Source: Ciona intestinalis (Eukaryota > Chordata > Ascidiacea > Phlebobranchia > Cionidae). From it: 64,000 nucleotides of DNA. The translations under genes were made by a program, and so were the position numbers. Positions 27,099 to 37,300 of the stretch are shown in pieces. How positions within the stretch are numbered: the stretch's first letter is position 1; every line of letters begins with the position of its first letter. Where the stretch lies: positions 1,582,155-1,646,154 of the forward strand of contig NC_020175.2 in assembly GCF_000224145.3 (NCBI RefSeq). The letters are read 5' to 3'. The notes beneath the pieces were generated by a model. The model had not been told where the DNA came from, ran no database searches, and saw nothing but the letters and a program-made list of their open reading frames with translations.

Positions 27099-29495
27099 TT
27101 AAACAAAATTCGGATGTTTTCTTAGTTCATCTTGAATGCACTCATCAGAAGGGCGTTGCAAATGTCTTTGAAACAGAGACTGAATTGTTCCTCTCCTAAC
27201 ATTCCCAGCCTGCATACTGCCTTCCCATTTGTCGATAAAATGATCCAGAATTAAAGCCACAAAGAGGTTTACACAAACCACTGCCGACACAAGCCACCAA
27301 GCAACAAAGTATATCTGTGACCATGGGCTCACCATATCTTTAAAGGCCGTAAGAAAGACACCCCAGTTATTAACTACCATCACGTCCCACAGTACAACAA
27401 GAGAAGCAGCGAAATCATCAAAGTTATTTGCCCAGTATTCCAACTGTTGGTATGTGCCACATTTGTATGCATTTGGAGGCGTCAACGTAGTATCAGGGAC
27501 ACTGGTTATAACATCATAATCTGTATTAGGCTTCAAGCCAGGTGGTGGGTCAATTGCTTTTTCAAACGCCATCATTCCTATAATAGCAAATACATAATAT
27601 ATGAGAATTATGATGCCCATGAAAGACCTCAGACTTCTTATTATTTGAACCATTACATTGGTGACCAAAGCCATGGGTTTGAAGTTGGGAATAATCCTCA
27701 ACAAGCGCAGCAGTATTAAAATGTTGACAATTCTTGCGCAATCCCATAATGTCAAGCCAGTGCTTATATCAGCTGCTTGATTTCCAAACTCTGAAAGTTG
27801 AACTAATTCCACTGTAATCAAAGCTATGGATAGAAGGCCATCATAAAGACAGCTTAGAGTGCAGAAATACCTTTTTCCAAGTGAGATAATCTTCAAGACC
27901 TGCTCAATGCAATAATAAACAACAAATATGTAATTCATAATGTTAAGACGGCTGAACACAGTTTGGAATGATTCTTCATAGTGAATGGCAATTTCTACTG
28001 TCATTAAAATTGCATTTAAAAGAACCATAAGGTTTCCAATTAAGTTAAAGTAGCGAGACATCACCATTCTCTGTATTAACCTCATCTGTCTTGAACGCCA
28101 CATTGGTACAGTTGCCTGAGATTGTATTGTAGCATTTACAACTGAGTCAATGCCTTCAAACAAACAACAAAATTCCCCATAACTAATCTCAGATACATTG
28201 TTCTGTAAAAAAGGCTTAGTGCGTTGTTTTAACAAGTTACGTTTCTCTGGTTGCATGCAAGTATTGGCCAGTACTTCAATTGTTACTGTTAGAGATATTT
28301 TGGAGTCTGTTGTACAGCCATCATGCAGTTCTACATTATGACAAGAACCTGAACGTATGACGTTATAAGCTGCACTTAATGCAACACATCGACGAAAATA
28401 ACTTGTCTGCATTGAGCTTTTGAAATAGCCACGAAATTGGTTGTAAATAATGGCTGTTAACAGGTTAAATATAAGAAATGTTCCTATAAGCGAGAACATA
28501 ATAAAATAAAGAGCGTACAGACGATTTTCTGAGTAAGATGGCATCATGACATCTGGATTGTTGGCAGTTGTAAGAAGAACCACAAGAGACATGAGGGCAT
28601 TATCTATCGTTTTGAAGTACTCCTGCCACTCTGTGTTGTTAAATTCTTCTCCATGATGATGGGTGCCATTTATATGAACATGTGTATGCGGAAAGACCAG
28701 CATTCCCAACATTGTGAAAAAGTATAAGTGCAGTGAAAGCAAGGTTAAAACGGAGGCAATCTCTGGCAAAGTATTCCGTATAGCTTTCAGTGTCTTTTTA
28801 AGCAGTGTGGTGTTCTGAACAAAAAAATACGGGCGAAAAAGCCGCCGTACTCTTATTCTATATACTGTATTCCCAAGTGCTAAAGAAATCACAACATCAA
28901 TAAATGAGATCATTAAAACGACATACCCACCAGCAATCCATGGGTATTGTCGAATAAATGACCTTTCATACTGTTTTGTTACCAAATAGCTCTGAACAAT
29001 AGTATCAATACACAGTATTACCAAACATACAAGCTCTACACCTTCAGTGTATCCAGGCGGCAAGACAACTCTTGTGTAGCCTCTTCTAGGATCGGAGGAC
29101 CAAATAAGAGATGATGGTTCTTCTACAAAGGCAAGCATAAGAAGTAGAAATGTTGTTACATTTACCAAATAAACAGCAGGTGCTGAATGAGACCACTGGT
29201 AAAGTTTTAAAGCAAAATCGTTTGTCTTATGGTGAACACTGCGGTATTCTAAAGCATCTTCAAGAAAAACTGATGCCTGTAACTTTACTTGACCAAATTT
29301 ATTGTAGCTATATGAAGTAGAATGTGGCACATCTAAGTGATTATTGGAGACAGCTTGAGGGGGTGTAGTTTCTTCACTTTCTTGTGTGTGGTTTTGGTCC
29401 AATACGTCTGAACTCAGTAGACATACACTTTGCTTTTTATCCAATTGATCTTCGTGGGCAGAGGGAACGTGATTGCACTCCAACATTTCTACCAT
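27099..29495 (-). CDS. TPCN2: two-pore channel, TPC2 type, single exon
   Basis: Endolysosomal cation channel gated by PI(3,5)P2 and, via partner proteins, NAADP. One uninterrupted frame of 798 residues from ATG 29495 to TAA 27099, near the usual length (human TPC2 is ~750). Two six-helix domains: ALEYRSVHH at 81-89, S1 with AFVEEPSSL, domain I filter TANNPDVMMPSYS (310-322), and domain II QLEYWANNFDDFAASLVVLW then VVNNW (ending ~711). The LLKKTLK cluster (231-237) and QFRGY (353-357) match the PI(3,5)P2-contacting basic residues of TPC2. In the second S4, RIVNILILLRLLRIIP has Ile where voltage-dependent TPCs carry Arg, as in voltage-insensitive TPC2. A luminal loop has NGT and NNT glycosylation sequons near 276-288. 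TPC3 is the main alternative. No intron at all in an otherwise intron-rich window. Confidence 0.9.
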   Translation of the reverse strand: MVEMLECNHVPSAHEDQLDKKQSVCLLSSDVLDQNHTQESEETTPPQAVSNNHLDVPHSTSYSYNKFGQVKLQASVFLEDALEYRSVHHKTNDFALKLYQWSHSAPAVYLVNVTTFLLLMLAFVEEPSSLIWSSDPRRGYTRVVLPPGYTEGVELVCLVILCIDTIVQSYLVTKQYERSFIRQYPWIAGGYVVLMISFIDVVISLALGNTVYRIRVRRLFRPYFFVQNTTLLKKTLKAIRNTLPEIASVLTLLSLHLYFFTMLGMLVFPHTHVHINGTHHHGEEFNNTEWQEYFKTIDNALMSLVVLLTTANNPDVMMPSYSENRLYALYFIMFSLIGTFLIFNLLTAIIYNQFRGYFKSSMQTSYFRRCVALSAAYNVIRSGSCHNVELHDGCTTDSKISLTVTIEVLANTCMQPEKRNLLKQRTKPFLQNNVSEISYGEFCCLFEGIDSVVNATIQSQATVPMWRSRQMRLIQRMVMSRYFNLIGNLMVLLNAILMTVEIAIHYEESFQTVFSRLNIMNYIFVVYYCIEQVLKIISLGKRYFCTLSCLYDGLLSIALITVELVQLSEFGNQAADISTGLTLWDCARIVNILILLRLLRIIPNFKPMALVTNVMVQIIRSLRSFMGIIILIYYVFAIIGMMAFEKAIDPPPGLKPNTDYDVITSVPDTTLTPPNAYKCGTYQQLEYWANNFDDFAASLVVLWDVMVVNNWGVFLTAFKDMVSPWSQIYFVAWWLVSAVVCVNLFVALILDHFIDKWEGSMQAGNVRRGTIQSLFQRHLQRPSDECIQDELRKHPNFV

Positions 29496-29649
29496 AGTTT
29501 TTTAGCAGGACAAGCTAAAATATCTACCAAATCTACATTTCGTAATTTGCTGGAAATCTAAACCGATCGAAGCACATTCTAAAAACTTTAAAAGTGACAT
29601 TTTCCCAAAATATGCTATTCTTTACCACTACCAAATTCGGGATACCTCA

Positions 29650-30050
29650 ACCCAGAGTCGTATTAACACCGAGTAGTCCAACTGCCGTCTATGTGTGTCC
29701 AAAATAGAGCAAAAGTGGTGACTTTGACAATGGGTTTAAACGAACTTGTTAAGTTTTGTTTGTGTTGTATAAATTTAGCCGCATTAAATGAATTATGTAT
29801 AAATTTAGCCGCATTAAATGACTAAAATGTCGCAAATCAACCGCTTCTGATTTTTGACACAGAAAACAAATAACACATGTTTTTTTACATTTTTCAACCT
29901 TTAAATTTGTTTTTAGGCCCAAGTTTTTCTTTAATTTTCAGAAAAACGTACATTTTCCCTATACCTACTGTGTTATTTTGGACCCAAATTGCCGTTCAAT
30001 TTATGTTTTACGTAACAAAGGGTTGGACTACTCGGTATCTACCTATGGTA
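29650..30050. mobile_element. hAT-like MITE with perfect 8-bp target duplication
   Basis: A 401-bp element flanked on both sides by the same 8 bases, atacctca (29642-29649 and 30051-30058). The inverted ends share accgagtagtccaac near the left and its complement gttggactactcggt near the right. The interior contains a 30-bp tandem repeat (tgtataaatttagccgcatt..., about 29768-29827). No transposase frame; the 8-bp duplication points to hAT-type insertion. Confidence 0.82.
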
Positions 30051-30474
30051 ATACCTCATGTGCATAATGACGGCGCGAATTTAACAACTTAACCATAACC
30101 TTGACGTAACAATACCCTACAATCAGATATTCTAGAATTGCGATTTTTTCTTTTATAAACAATAGAAATCACGAGAACTTATGAAAGAAATAGAGGTTAA
30201 TTTTATTTTCCCCTCCCTAACGAGCTTTATTTGAGCAAATAAATAGAAAAATGTTGAAATATATTCTTAGTATAAAACAACATTCTTGTGCAAATATGTT
30301 TAAAAAAAATATGTGAAACTGTAGTATGCATCTACCTGTTACTACCAAAGAGGTTGCTACCAGAGTCGTATAAAAAATAACCTTTCTATGGCTCTGGTTG
30401 CTACCAGAGCCTGAGCCATACAAATACCGTGTTTATACGACTCTGGTGATTATACGACTTTAATACGTTTGCTA

Positions 30475-30898
30475 CCAGACCTAATCATAGTCGTAGAAAC
30501 ACATAGTACTCCAACTGCTGCCATCTTGTTTCCAAAAGCGAGCATAAGTGTAAGCGGTGACTTTCGTAATGAGTTTAAACGAACTAGTTAGGTTTTGTTT
30601 GCAATTTCATTTTGTGGGAAAAATAGCTTATATTTACCTTGTCAAAAATTCTTTGCAAAAAAATATATATAAGTTTATCCATATTAAATGACTAATATGT
30701 CACAAGTTCACCGCTTTTCAATCGCGGTTTTTTATTTTTCCAACCTTTAAATTTATTTTTAAGTCTAAATTTCTTTTTAAATTACCGAAAACATGCATTT
30801 TCCCTATACCTACAGTGTTTTTTGGAGCACAAATTGGCGCTTAAATTGCCTTTTACGTAACAATGGCTTGGTCTACTCGGTATTTCTATGGCTCTGGA
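30475..30898. repeat. second, diverged copy of the 29650 hAT-like MITE
   Basis: It carries the same landmarks in the same order as 29650-30050 (ctccaactgctgccatcttg, gagtttaaacgaactagtta, ttttccctatacctaca, ctactcggtatttctatgg). Target duplication is not clear (cctaat / tctaat near the ends). Just upstream, 30345-30475 has repeated gctaccagag and gtatacgactctgg-like terminal fragments, suggesting nested insertions. An isolated terminus also occurs at about 49482-49515. Confidence 0.65.
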
Positions 30899-31164
30899 TC
30901 TAATAACACTATGTGGTACTGAAGGAATGCTGTTGGCACCCAAATACAATATTTGACATATGTTTCGTTTTTAGAAGAACAGGACGTTATAAAATTATGT
31001 AAACATTCTTTGTTTACTAACGAATGGGACAGAAAAAAATGTTTCATCATGCCCCACAGTACTATAGTAGGGTGAATGAAGACGGAACACGGGGGAAGGC
31101 GGAACTTTTTATTTGAATTCCCTGTTACCCGCATTTGATGACACGAACAAAAGTATATAGTAGG

Positions 31165-31395
31165 GTGGGGGGAAATGGGAAACTTTGTCAGACGAGACTT
31201 TTAAAATTTCACCTGTTGTGCGGATCGGTAAATAACTCCTCGTGTGTTTTATTATATTTTATTAAGTTGGTGTCAATTAATAAAGGAATGATAGTACTAA
31301 TTCGTGGTATTACCCAAAAACCGTCATCTATTTTGATTTTGGAAATATTTGGCAATGTGTGCTTAAGAGTTCCATCTTCCCCCATTGTACTATAC
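31165..31395. repeat. second MITE family, copy 2
   Basis: Nearly the same sequence as 25556-25778: tttcacctgttgtgcggatc, ggtgtcaattaataaaggaa, attcgtggtattacccaaaa, and the end cttcccccattgtactata. Preceded directly by a left terminus of the GTAGGGTGGGGGG type. Confidence 0.7.
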
Positions 31396-33050
31396 AACAT
31401 TTTGTCTGAAAAAAAAGATGATCATTTTGAATGCTTACCAAATCATATTTAATTTGCCGAAATATTGTAATTTGAAGATTTGAATAGCTAATCTAATATC
31501 TTATGTTTAACAATATAGGCTAAGACATTTTTTAACAGTTATTCTAAATAATGCCTTTATGACTATAATTTTTTATGCATGCGTTTGTAGGATACAATAT
31601 TTATCGATTGGTGTTCTAACTATGCCAATTAAAAAATATGTAATAAAACACACGAGGAGTTGTTGTATAGCGATTCGCACAACAGATGAAATTTTACAAA
31701 TTAAAAAAAACACAGGAAAAGACAAGACGGTTTAAAATCGTTGTTAATTTTGATTAATAATTATATTTATTATTGGGAATACACGTTGATAACACTAAAT
31801 AATAATAAACGTCTTTAAAATCAAGTTTAAACATTCTTTTTCCTGCTCTACTGCTATAGTTTTTAAAATGCGTAAACAGACCGCACGTTACCTTTAATTT
31901 TTGTGGTAAATTCAAAAGCGACTATTTTATTGATTCCAAAAATACTTTGCTGATTAAAATTGGTCCAGTATGGGCGTAGTCCTTAAACAGTGATCTCTAG
32001 CGCCACCCTTTTTTTACTACGATTGTGATGTATAATGCGAGTGAAGTTGCTGTATATTGCGCGTTTGCTGTGTTCAAGTGTCGGTCATTAACGTAAAGAA
32101 TAGATTTAAAAGGATCAGTGACATTCTTTAATATACCGAGCTGTGAACAGCTGTACACTCTTCAATATATCGAGCTATGGTCCGAAAATTAAAAATAGTC
32201 TCGTTTGACAAAGTGTCCCATCTTTCTCCATCCTACTATATATTTTAAACATTACAGCAGTAAAGCAAGACAAATAATGTTTAAACTTAATTTTAATACG
32301 TACAACATTATTTTTTTGTTATTTACATGTATTCCTAATAATAATTTTACTTATTATTCAAAGCAAACAAATATTATAACTGTACCATCTTGCCCCGCCT
32401 ATTATAACTGAAACGTTAAAACTACAACTGTTGTACGATTTGTGCAAACATCTCCTTCTGCGTGTTTAAATATAATTTTTATAGTGTTTTAATTAATAAA
32501 GGTATGGTAGTACTTATACAAGGTATCACCCAAAAGCCGTCATACTTAGAGTTTGGCAGCATGTGCTAAAGGATCCCGTCTGACTTCCCCTACTGTACAT
32601 ATTAATTTACAGGTCATGATTCGAGTGTGAATTTTGTTGCTAAGAATTCGACTACAGTAATAGTATTATACAACTAGGCTATTTTGAATTGGTGCTTCTT
32701 TGCAAAAAAATGTCCAACTTGCTATTTTCAGAAGCCTTTATATACCAAGGGAGGGTAAACAGCTGAGCAAAAACGTGACAAAAACAAGCTTAATAAAATA
32801 TTTCCCCTGCCAACAAAAAAAGCGCCGCGTTAATGTACAATACATCAAAGGAAAAGAACAATACATCAAAGGAAAATAATTTCAATACATCAGTCTAAAA
32901 TAGTTCTACAGCAGTTTGCTGCATATTTAATTTGCGTTGCACTGTGGCGAACTTTTAGTAATTGCTATCTTAAATGTGTCCGAAATTATACTGTAAGAAG
33001 ATTAAGTAGCTCATCGGCAGTATGTAATCTTATTGCAAGATATATATTAA

Positions 33051-33089
33051 AACAAACACGTGCTATATTTAATATAGCAAGTGTTTGTT
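33051..33089. repeat. 39-bp hairpin-forming inverted repeat
   Basis: aacaaacacgtgctatatt pairs with aatatagcaagtgtttgtt: 18 of 19 positions complementary with a one-base centre. It includes a CACGTG E-box on one arm. Function unknown. Confidence 0.8.
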
Positions 33090-33561
33090 ACGCATATTTA
33101 TTACGCGTAGGTTATGTTATGATAGGATAATCATTTAGCCTACAGTGCTGTTGCCTGACAAAATTTGTCATGTATTTTGGCTAACGATTGTAGCATTTCA
33201 TCAGATAACGTTGCATATGTTTACACGATTATTTTACATCTGTGTCCCACATCGTGCTGATTGTTTAAATATTCAAGTATTTTAACGATGTTGCTTTAGT
33301 CACGTCATTGCTAACGGTTGAATTCGACGCTAATAGAAGAATTAGAAACGAGATACTTTGAAACGCTGTGGCCTTTTGTTTATTCTGTATTTCCAGAACT
33401 TCACGTTGAAAGTTAAAAGCGTTTAGAACCCGAAAAGTCTTTATTCCCTCTCGAAGCGTGTCGAGTGCCTATCACATCGCCTGCAGTATCGTTCGTTTAG
33501 AGCCCGGCCGTAGTACCTACTCGATAAGAACAGTGTAGCACAGTTGGTACAGCCGTGCGAA

Positions 33562-33734
33562 ATGGCCGCAAAATCCAGCCAAGTGTAAGAGAAAACAGGA
33601 TATTGTGATTCTTAATAAGCCTTCATCGATTTTGTGATGTCACGAACAGATTGAGTGCATTAAACAGTCAGTGATTAGAAAGATTTGCATTTGTCACCGT
33701 ATAGCTTGCTGTGACTTACTGTGGCAATGAATCT
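33562..33734 (+). other. two candidate alternative first exons of the Kir gene
   Basis: Two short ATG frames end at good splice donors in the same phase. ATG 33562 to 33584 (MAAKSSQ plus GT) is followed by gtaagaga; ATG 33727 to 33734 (MN plus CT) is followed by gtaagtat. Either joins in frame to an exon starting 34308 after CAG, giving ...[16 protein letters not shown] and continuing into the Kir reading frame. This is splice-site inference; the acceptor at 34307 has only a weak pyrimidine tract. Confidence 0.35.
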
Positions 33735-34341
33735 GTAAGTATTAGAACTGAGTGTCAACAAATTTAATTAAAAAGTTTACTCGATACTGACTGTAGCAGT
33801 TATAATGCAAAAATACTTAAAACCTAGTCACGAGTACAGTTTACTAAATTTTCAAGGGCAAGGCGCTAGTGTGTTTTTGTAGTTAAAGCTACAGGAGCTC
33901 ATGCATGCAAGGAATGCAGTGTCTGGCACTTGAATGTGCAATTTAGAACAAGGATGTAGAATATGTTTAATATATTCAAAATATGTCCCCGTTTTGTTAA
34001 TGCCTTTCGTAAAAGTGTTATGTTAAAGGAAAAACATCTTATATTTTCTTCTCGGAAGTAGTTACCACAAAATGTCTATATTGGTAATACGCCTGCGAAA
34101 CTATGCATTATTTTCTAAAGAATATATATAATTGTTGCAAAATGAAATTTGTGGTGAAACAGTATAAAACCTATATTGTACTTGTTTCATTTAATAAAAA
34201 CAAACTTTGTTTCAGATTTAAAAACTTTATTTCTTTACCTTTATCAATTGTATAACTGTTCTAGAACTAAGGTCATTGTAGAGTTGAAAAGTTCAATATA
34301 CCATCAGCCGAGTCCACTCCCGCGCCAGCTGTCGACAGAAT

Positions 34342-37300
34342 ATGGACAACATGGGGTTAAGACGCGGTCGTGTGGAAAACTACGGTTTGCCCGGATTGAG
34401 ACATTCATCGTTACGTAATGGGTAAGAATGCTTTTATAAAAATTGTAATTCATACATTGATGTTGGATATTTTCTTGTAACATCAAAATTTATTTTACCG
34501 TTATGCAAGAGAAAAAATGATAATTATGTTATACACCCAAAGGAGATAATTTATGCAGACAAGCGTACTAAGCATGTGTCTAGAGGAGCTTCTTGCCAGT
34601 TTTAACAAAATAAATTGATTTTTGCGCGACTGAACGCCGCTTCCTCATGGGATTATGACGTAACATTAGGTCACAAAGAGTGTAATCTAATTGTGCATTG
34701 TAATCAATCGAACGCGCGATTTTGGCGCGACGCAATTAAGCGTCGAATCCTAGAAACCAAACTTAAGACGTTGTCACGTAAAATCCAAAGTTGCAAAAAC
34801 ATGCACACTAGACTGTTTTCGAAAACATTACTTTAAAAACAAGCTTTTCTGTAAAACAGGTGGTAAATTTACGTATCTGCTGATGATTTAATTACTTTGG
34901 CATTATTTTATGACTGTCGAAAAGAAGTGTTTCGGTTCTGACGCAATTGTTTGCGCAATGACGCATATTGATACAGCTAGGTTTAACTTGTAAGTCCGAT
35001 AGGTCGAACATACGACTTGAGCTGTTTTGACACAAACATTAAATTGCAAGGGCAGCTTTACCTACACGAGTACGTTAGGTAGCTTTAATTAGATTTTACG
35101 GGCGCGTACATGGTTTGTTAAGGTCTTTAGGAGATTCTTTATAGGTAAGCCACCGAACTGCGTTGAAATGATTTTTGATTAGGATAATAAAAACTTGTTG
35201 GAAAACTAAAGAAACTGTGATTTTACTGAGAACACTTTTTAAGCTGGCGATATGAATTTAGTGGCTGAAACTGTTTTAAATTATGTTCAGTTACGCATTT
35301 AGGGGTTTGCTTTTGAAAACGGTTATCGTTAAGGTCTCTAGGGGTACGTAGCCCATTCTGTATTGAAGTGTGCCACTTTAAACTTGGCCGTAAAGCTATA
35401 ACGCGTATATGGGAGGTGATAAACGGCCAAGTATGTCAAGGCTCGTTGCCAGAATCGGTTCAATTAACCATATAGAACATGCCTTGCCAACCAAATAAAG
35501 TTCTTTGTACTTGATCTTTTCAAGTTATAGTAAGCGTGGATAATGATGACGCTATTCAGTATAACAGCCATGACGGACACACCTTATTTTATTTGAATAT
35601 TTGTATTGTATTATAAAGTTGGTGGAAACAATAGTTACTTAAATATGTACGCAGGGAATATATGACACCAAAAACATACACCCTTGAACCAGCCTAAACG
35701 GTTGATGAACAGCGAGTGACCTTGGTAATCGAAATTTAATTCTTCTTATCGTGTTATGCCCACCTATGAATATGGTGTATTGCCGATAACCGCAATAACC
35801 TGACTAGGTTACGACCAAAAAACACCTCCAGGCAAATAACGGCCGACCGTTGATTTGGTTAAAAATTTATGTGTAAAATGCAACAAATTATGACGGTATC
35901 AGTGCTTTTACATAAAGGTGTACGCTGTACACCGATTTTGCTGGGGATTAAAGTCAAAGACGCGAGAAAGTTAACATATATATATAACTGCAGTCAAAAT
36001 GTAAGTCAAATTGTGAGTAACACAATATATCAATGCTTTTGGTAAGAGTGCAAAGTCTATAGTATAGTGTATAGAAATTCTCATTTTAGTATAGCACAAA
36101 ATCGTGTTACTTATCTCTTCAAATAAGATAACGAAGATTAAATTAAAACAATGGAAAGAAGGAAATCAAAAGCAAAACGCGGTCGTTAAAACATGTTTAG
36201 AAAGACTATGTAAGTGCAGGAGGTCCATCTATCTTTTCGCACGCCGACCTAGAAAGAATTTTGGTTCAAATGAACCCTTCTGCCAGCTTTCGTTCCAAAT
36301 GAACCTTTCTGACCTCCACACGTACACCCACTTACTCGAGTTGCAAACAGGTTTGAACCGCTTTTTTCTGGTTCGCTGACAAAGTAGTTTCAGTGCAACG
36401 AAGCAGCAATTTATCAAAAAGCAACATATGGCTGTTCTGTGAATAATACCAACAAAAGGTTTGGTTTGTAATCAATCTTTTTTAAGCGAGCAATACACAA
36501 AATTAACCGGAAGGGACGGGAAAGGTATTCGTCTTACGCGTGAGTTTTCGCTTGTATATTGTACATATGAGACGGCGGAAATTTACAGGGCTTGAAGACT
36601 AAGGACGTGCGGATTTGTAATCTTTTCGTTACGTTAAAACGCAACCTGTGCAATATGATCATGTTTTCGAAGCAAACGTGGTATTATTAATCAGAGCGTG
36701 AGCAGGGAATTTCGTTAGTAATGTAATAGAACAGTTCTTGAAATCGGGCATGCCGGTCCGAACCGTTTAGCTAGAATTGCGTCTGATTACACCGCACCTC
36801 CCGTATTAAAATGAACTGGTTTGTTATTATCAAATCGATAACAAACCACCTGGAACGTTATCTAAGCATACGTTTCTTGGTAAGCTGCCGGGGTTTGGGT
36901 ATATAAGTTGCATTAAATTGCGAGCAAATCAGTCTTTGTCTATTCGCAGTAGGAGTTGCGAAGCTTTTTGGAAAAGTACCATGACGTCAAATAGGTGAGT
37001 CGCGCCAAAGCTTTTAGTCATATTCGCGATTTGGTTTTTATTAAAAGAAACCATACTTTTGGCTGCGTATACGTGACAATGAGTTGCGCGAACTTTAAAC
37101 TTGAGTGATTTTGGCAGTTTGTCTATAAATCGTCGGTAGAATCCATGCGTTATCTTGCCGAAACAAACTGGTAATATTTGTTGTGTAAATTGGAGATCGC
37201 AAGTCATGCGTTGCTGCGTGTTTCCTAATTACGGCTGACGTTGTTTCAATTGGTTCCTGTGCGATGTATTCGCTTCCCCATGAGTCCTGTACTTCTAATT

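Larger units (their letters stand above)
30899..33561. other. repeat-rich intergenic region
   Basis: No genes recognised. It holds remnants of GTAGGG-type MITEs (about 31065-31165 and 32165-32240), the 31165-31395 repeat, its relative at about 32420-32600, a short tandem aatacatcaaaggaaaa near 32840-32880, and a hairpin at 33051-33089. The part from about 33300 on probably contains the promoter of the Kir gene. Confidence 0.5.

Noticed and set aside
27099..29495. Calling the channel TPC1 or a voltage-gated Ca2+/Na+ channel
   Set aside because: Only two six-helix domains, NN in the first filter, and the YWANNFDDFAA block and S4 Ile pattern of TPC2.
34615..34836. 73-residue plus-strand open frame in Kir intron 1
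   Set aside because: Not flanked by usable splice sites in phase and not similar to Kir.
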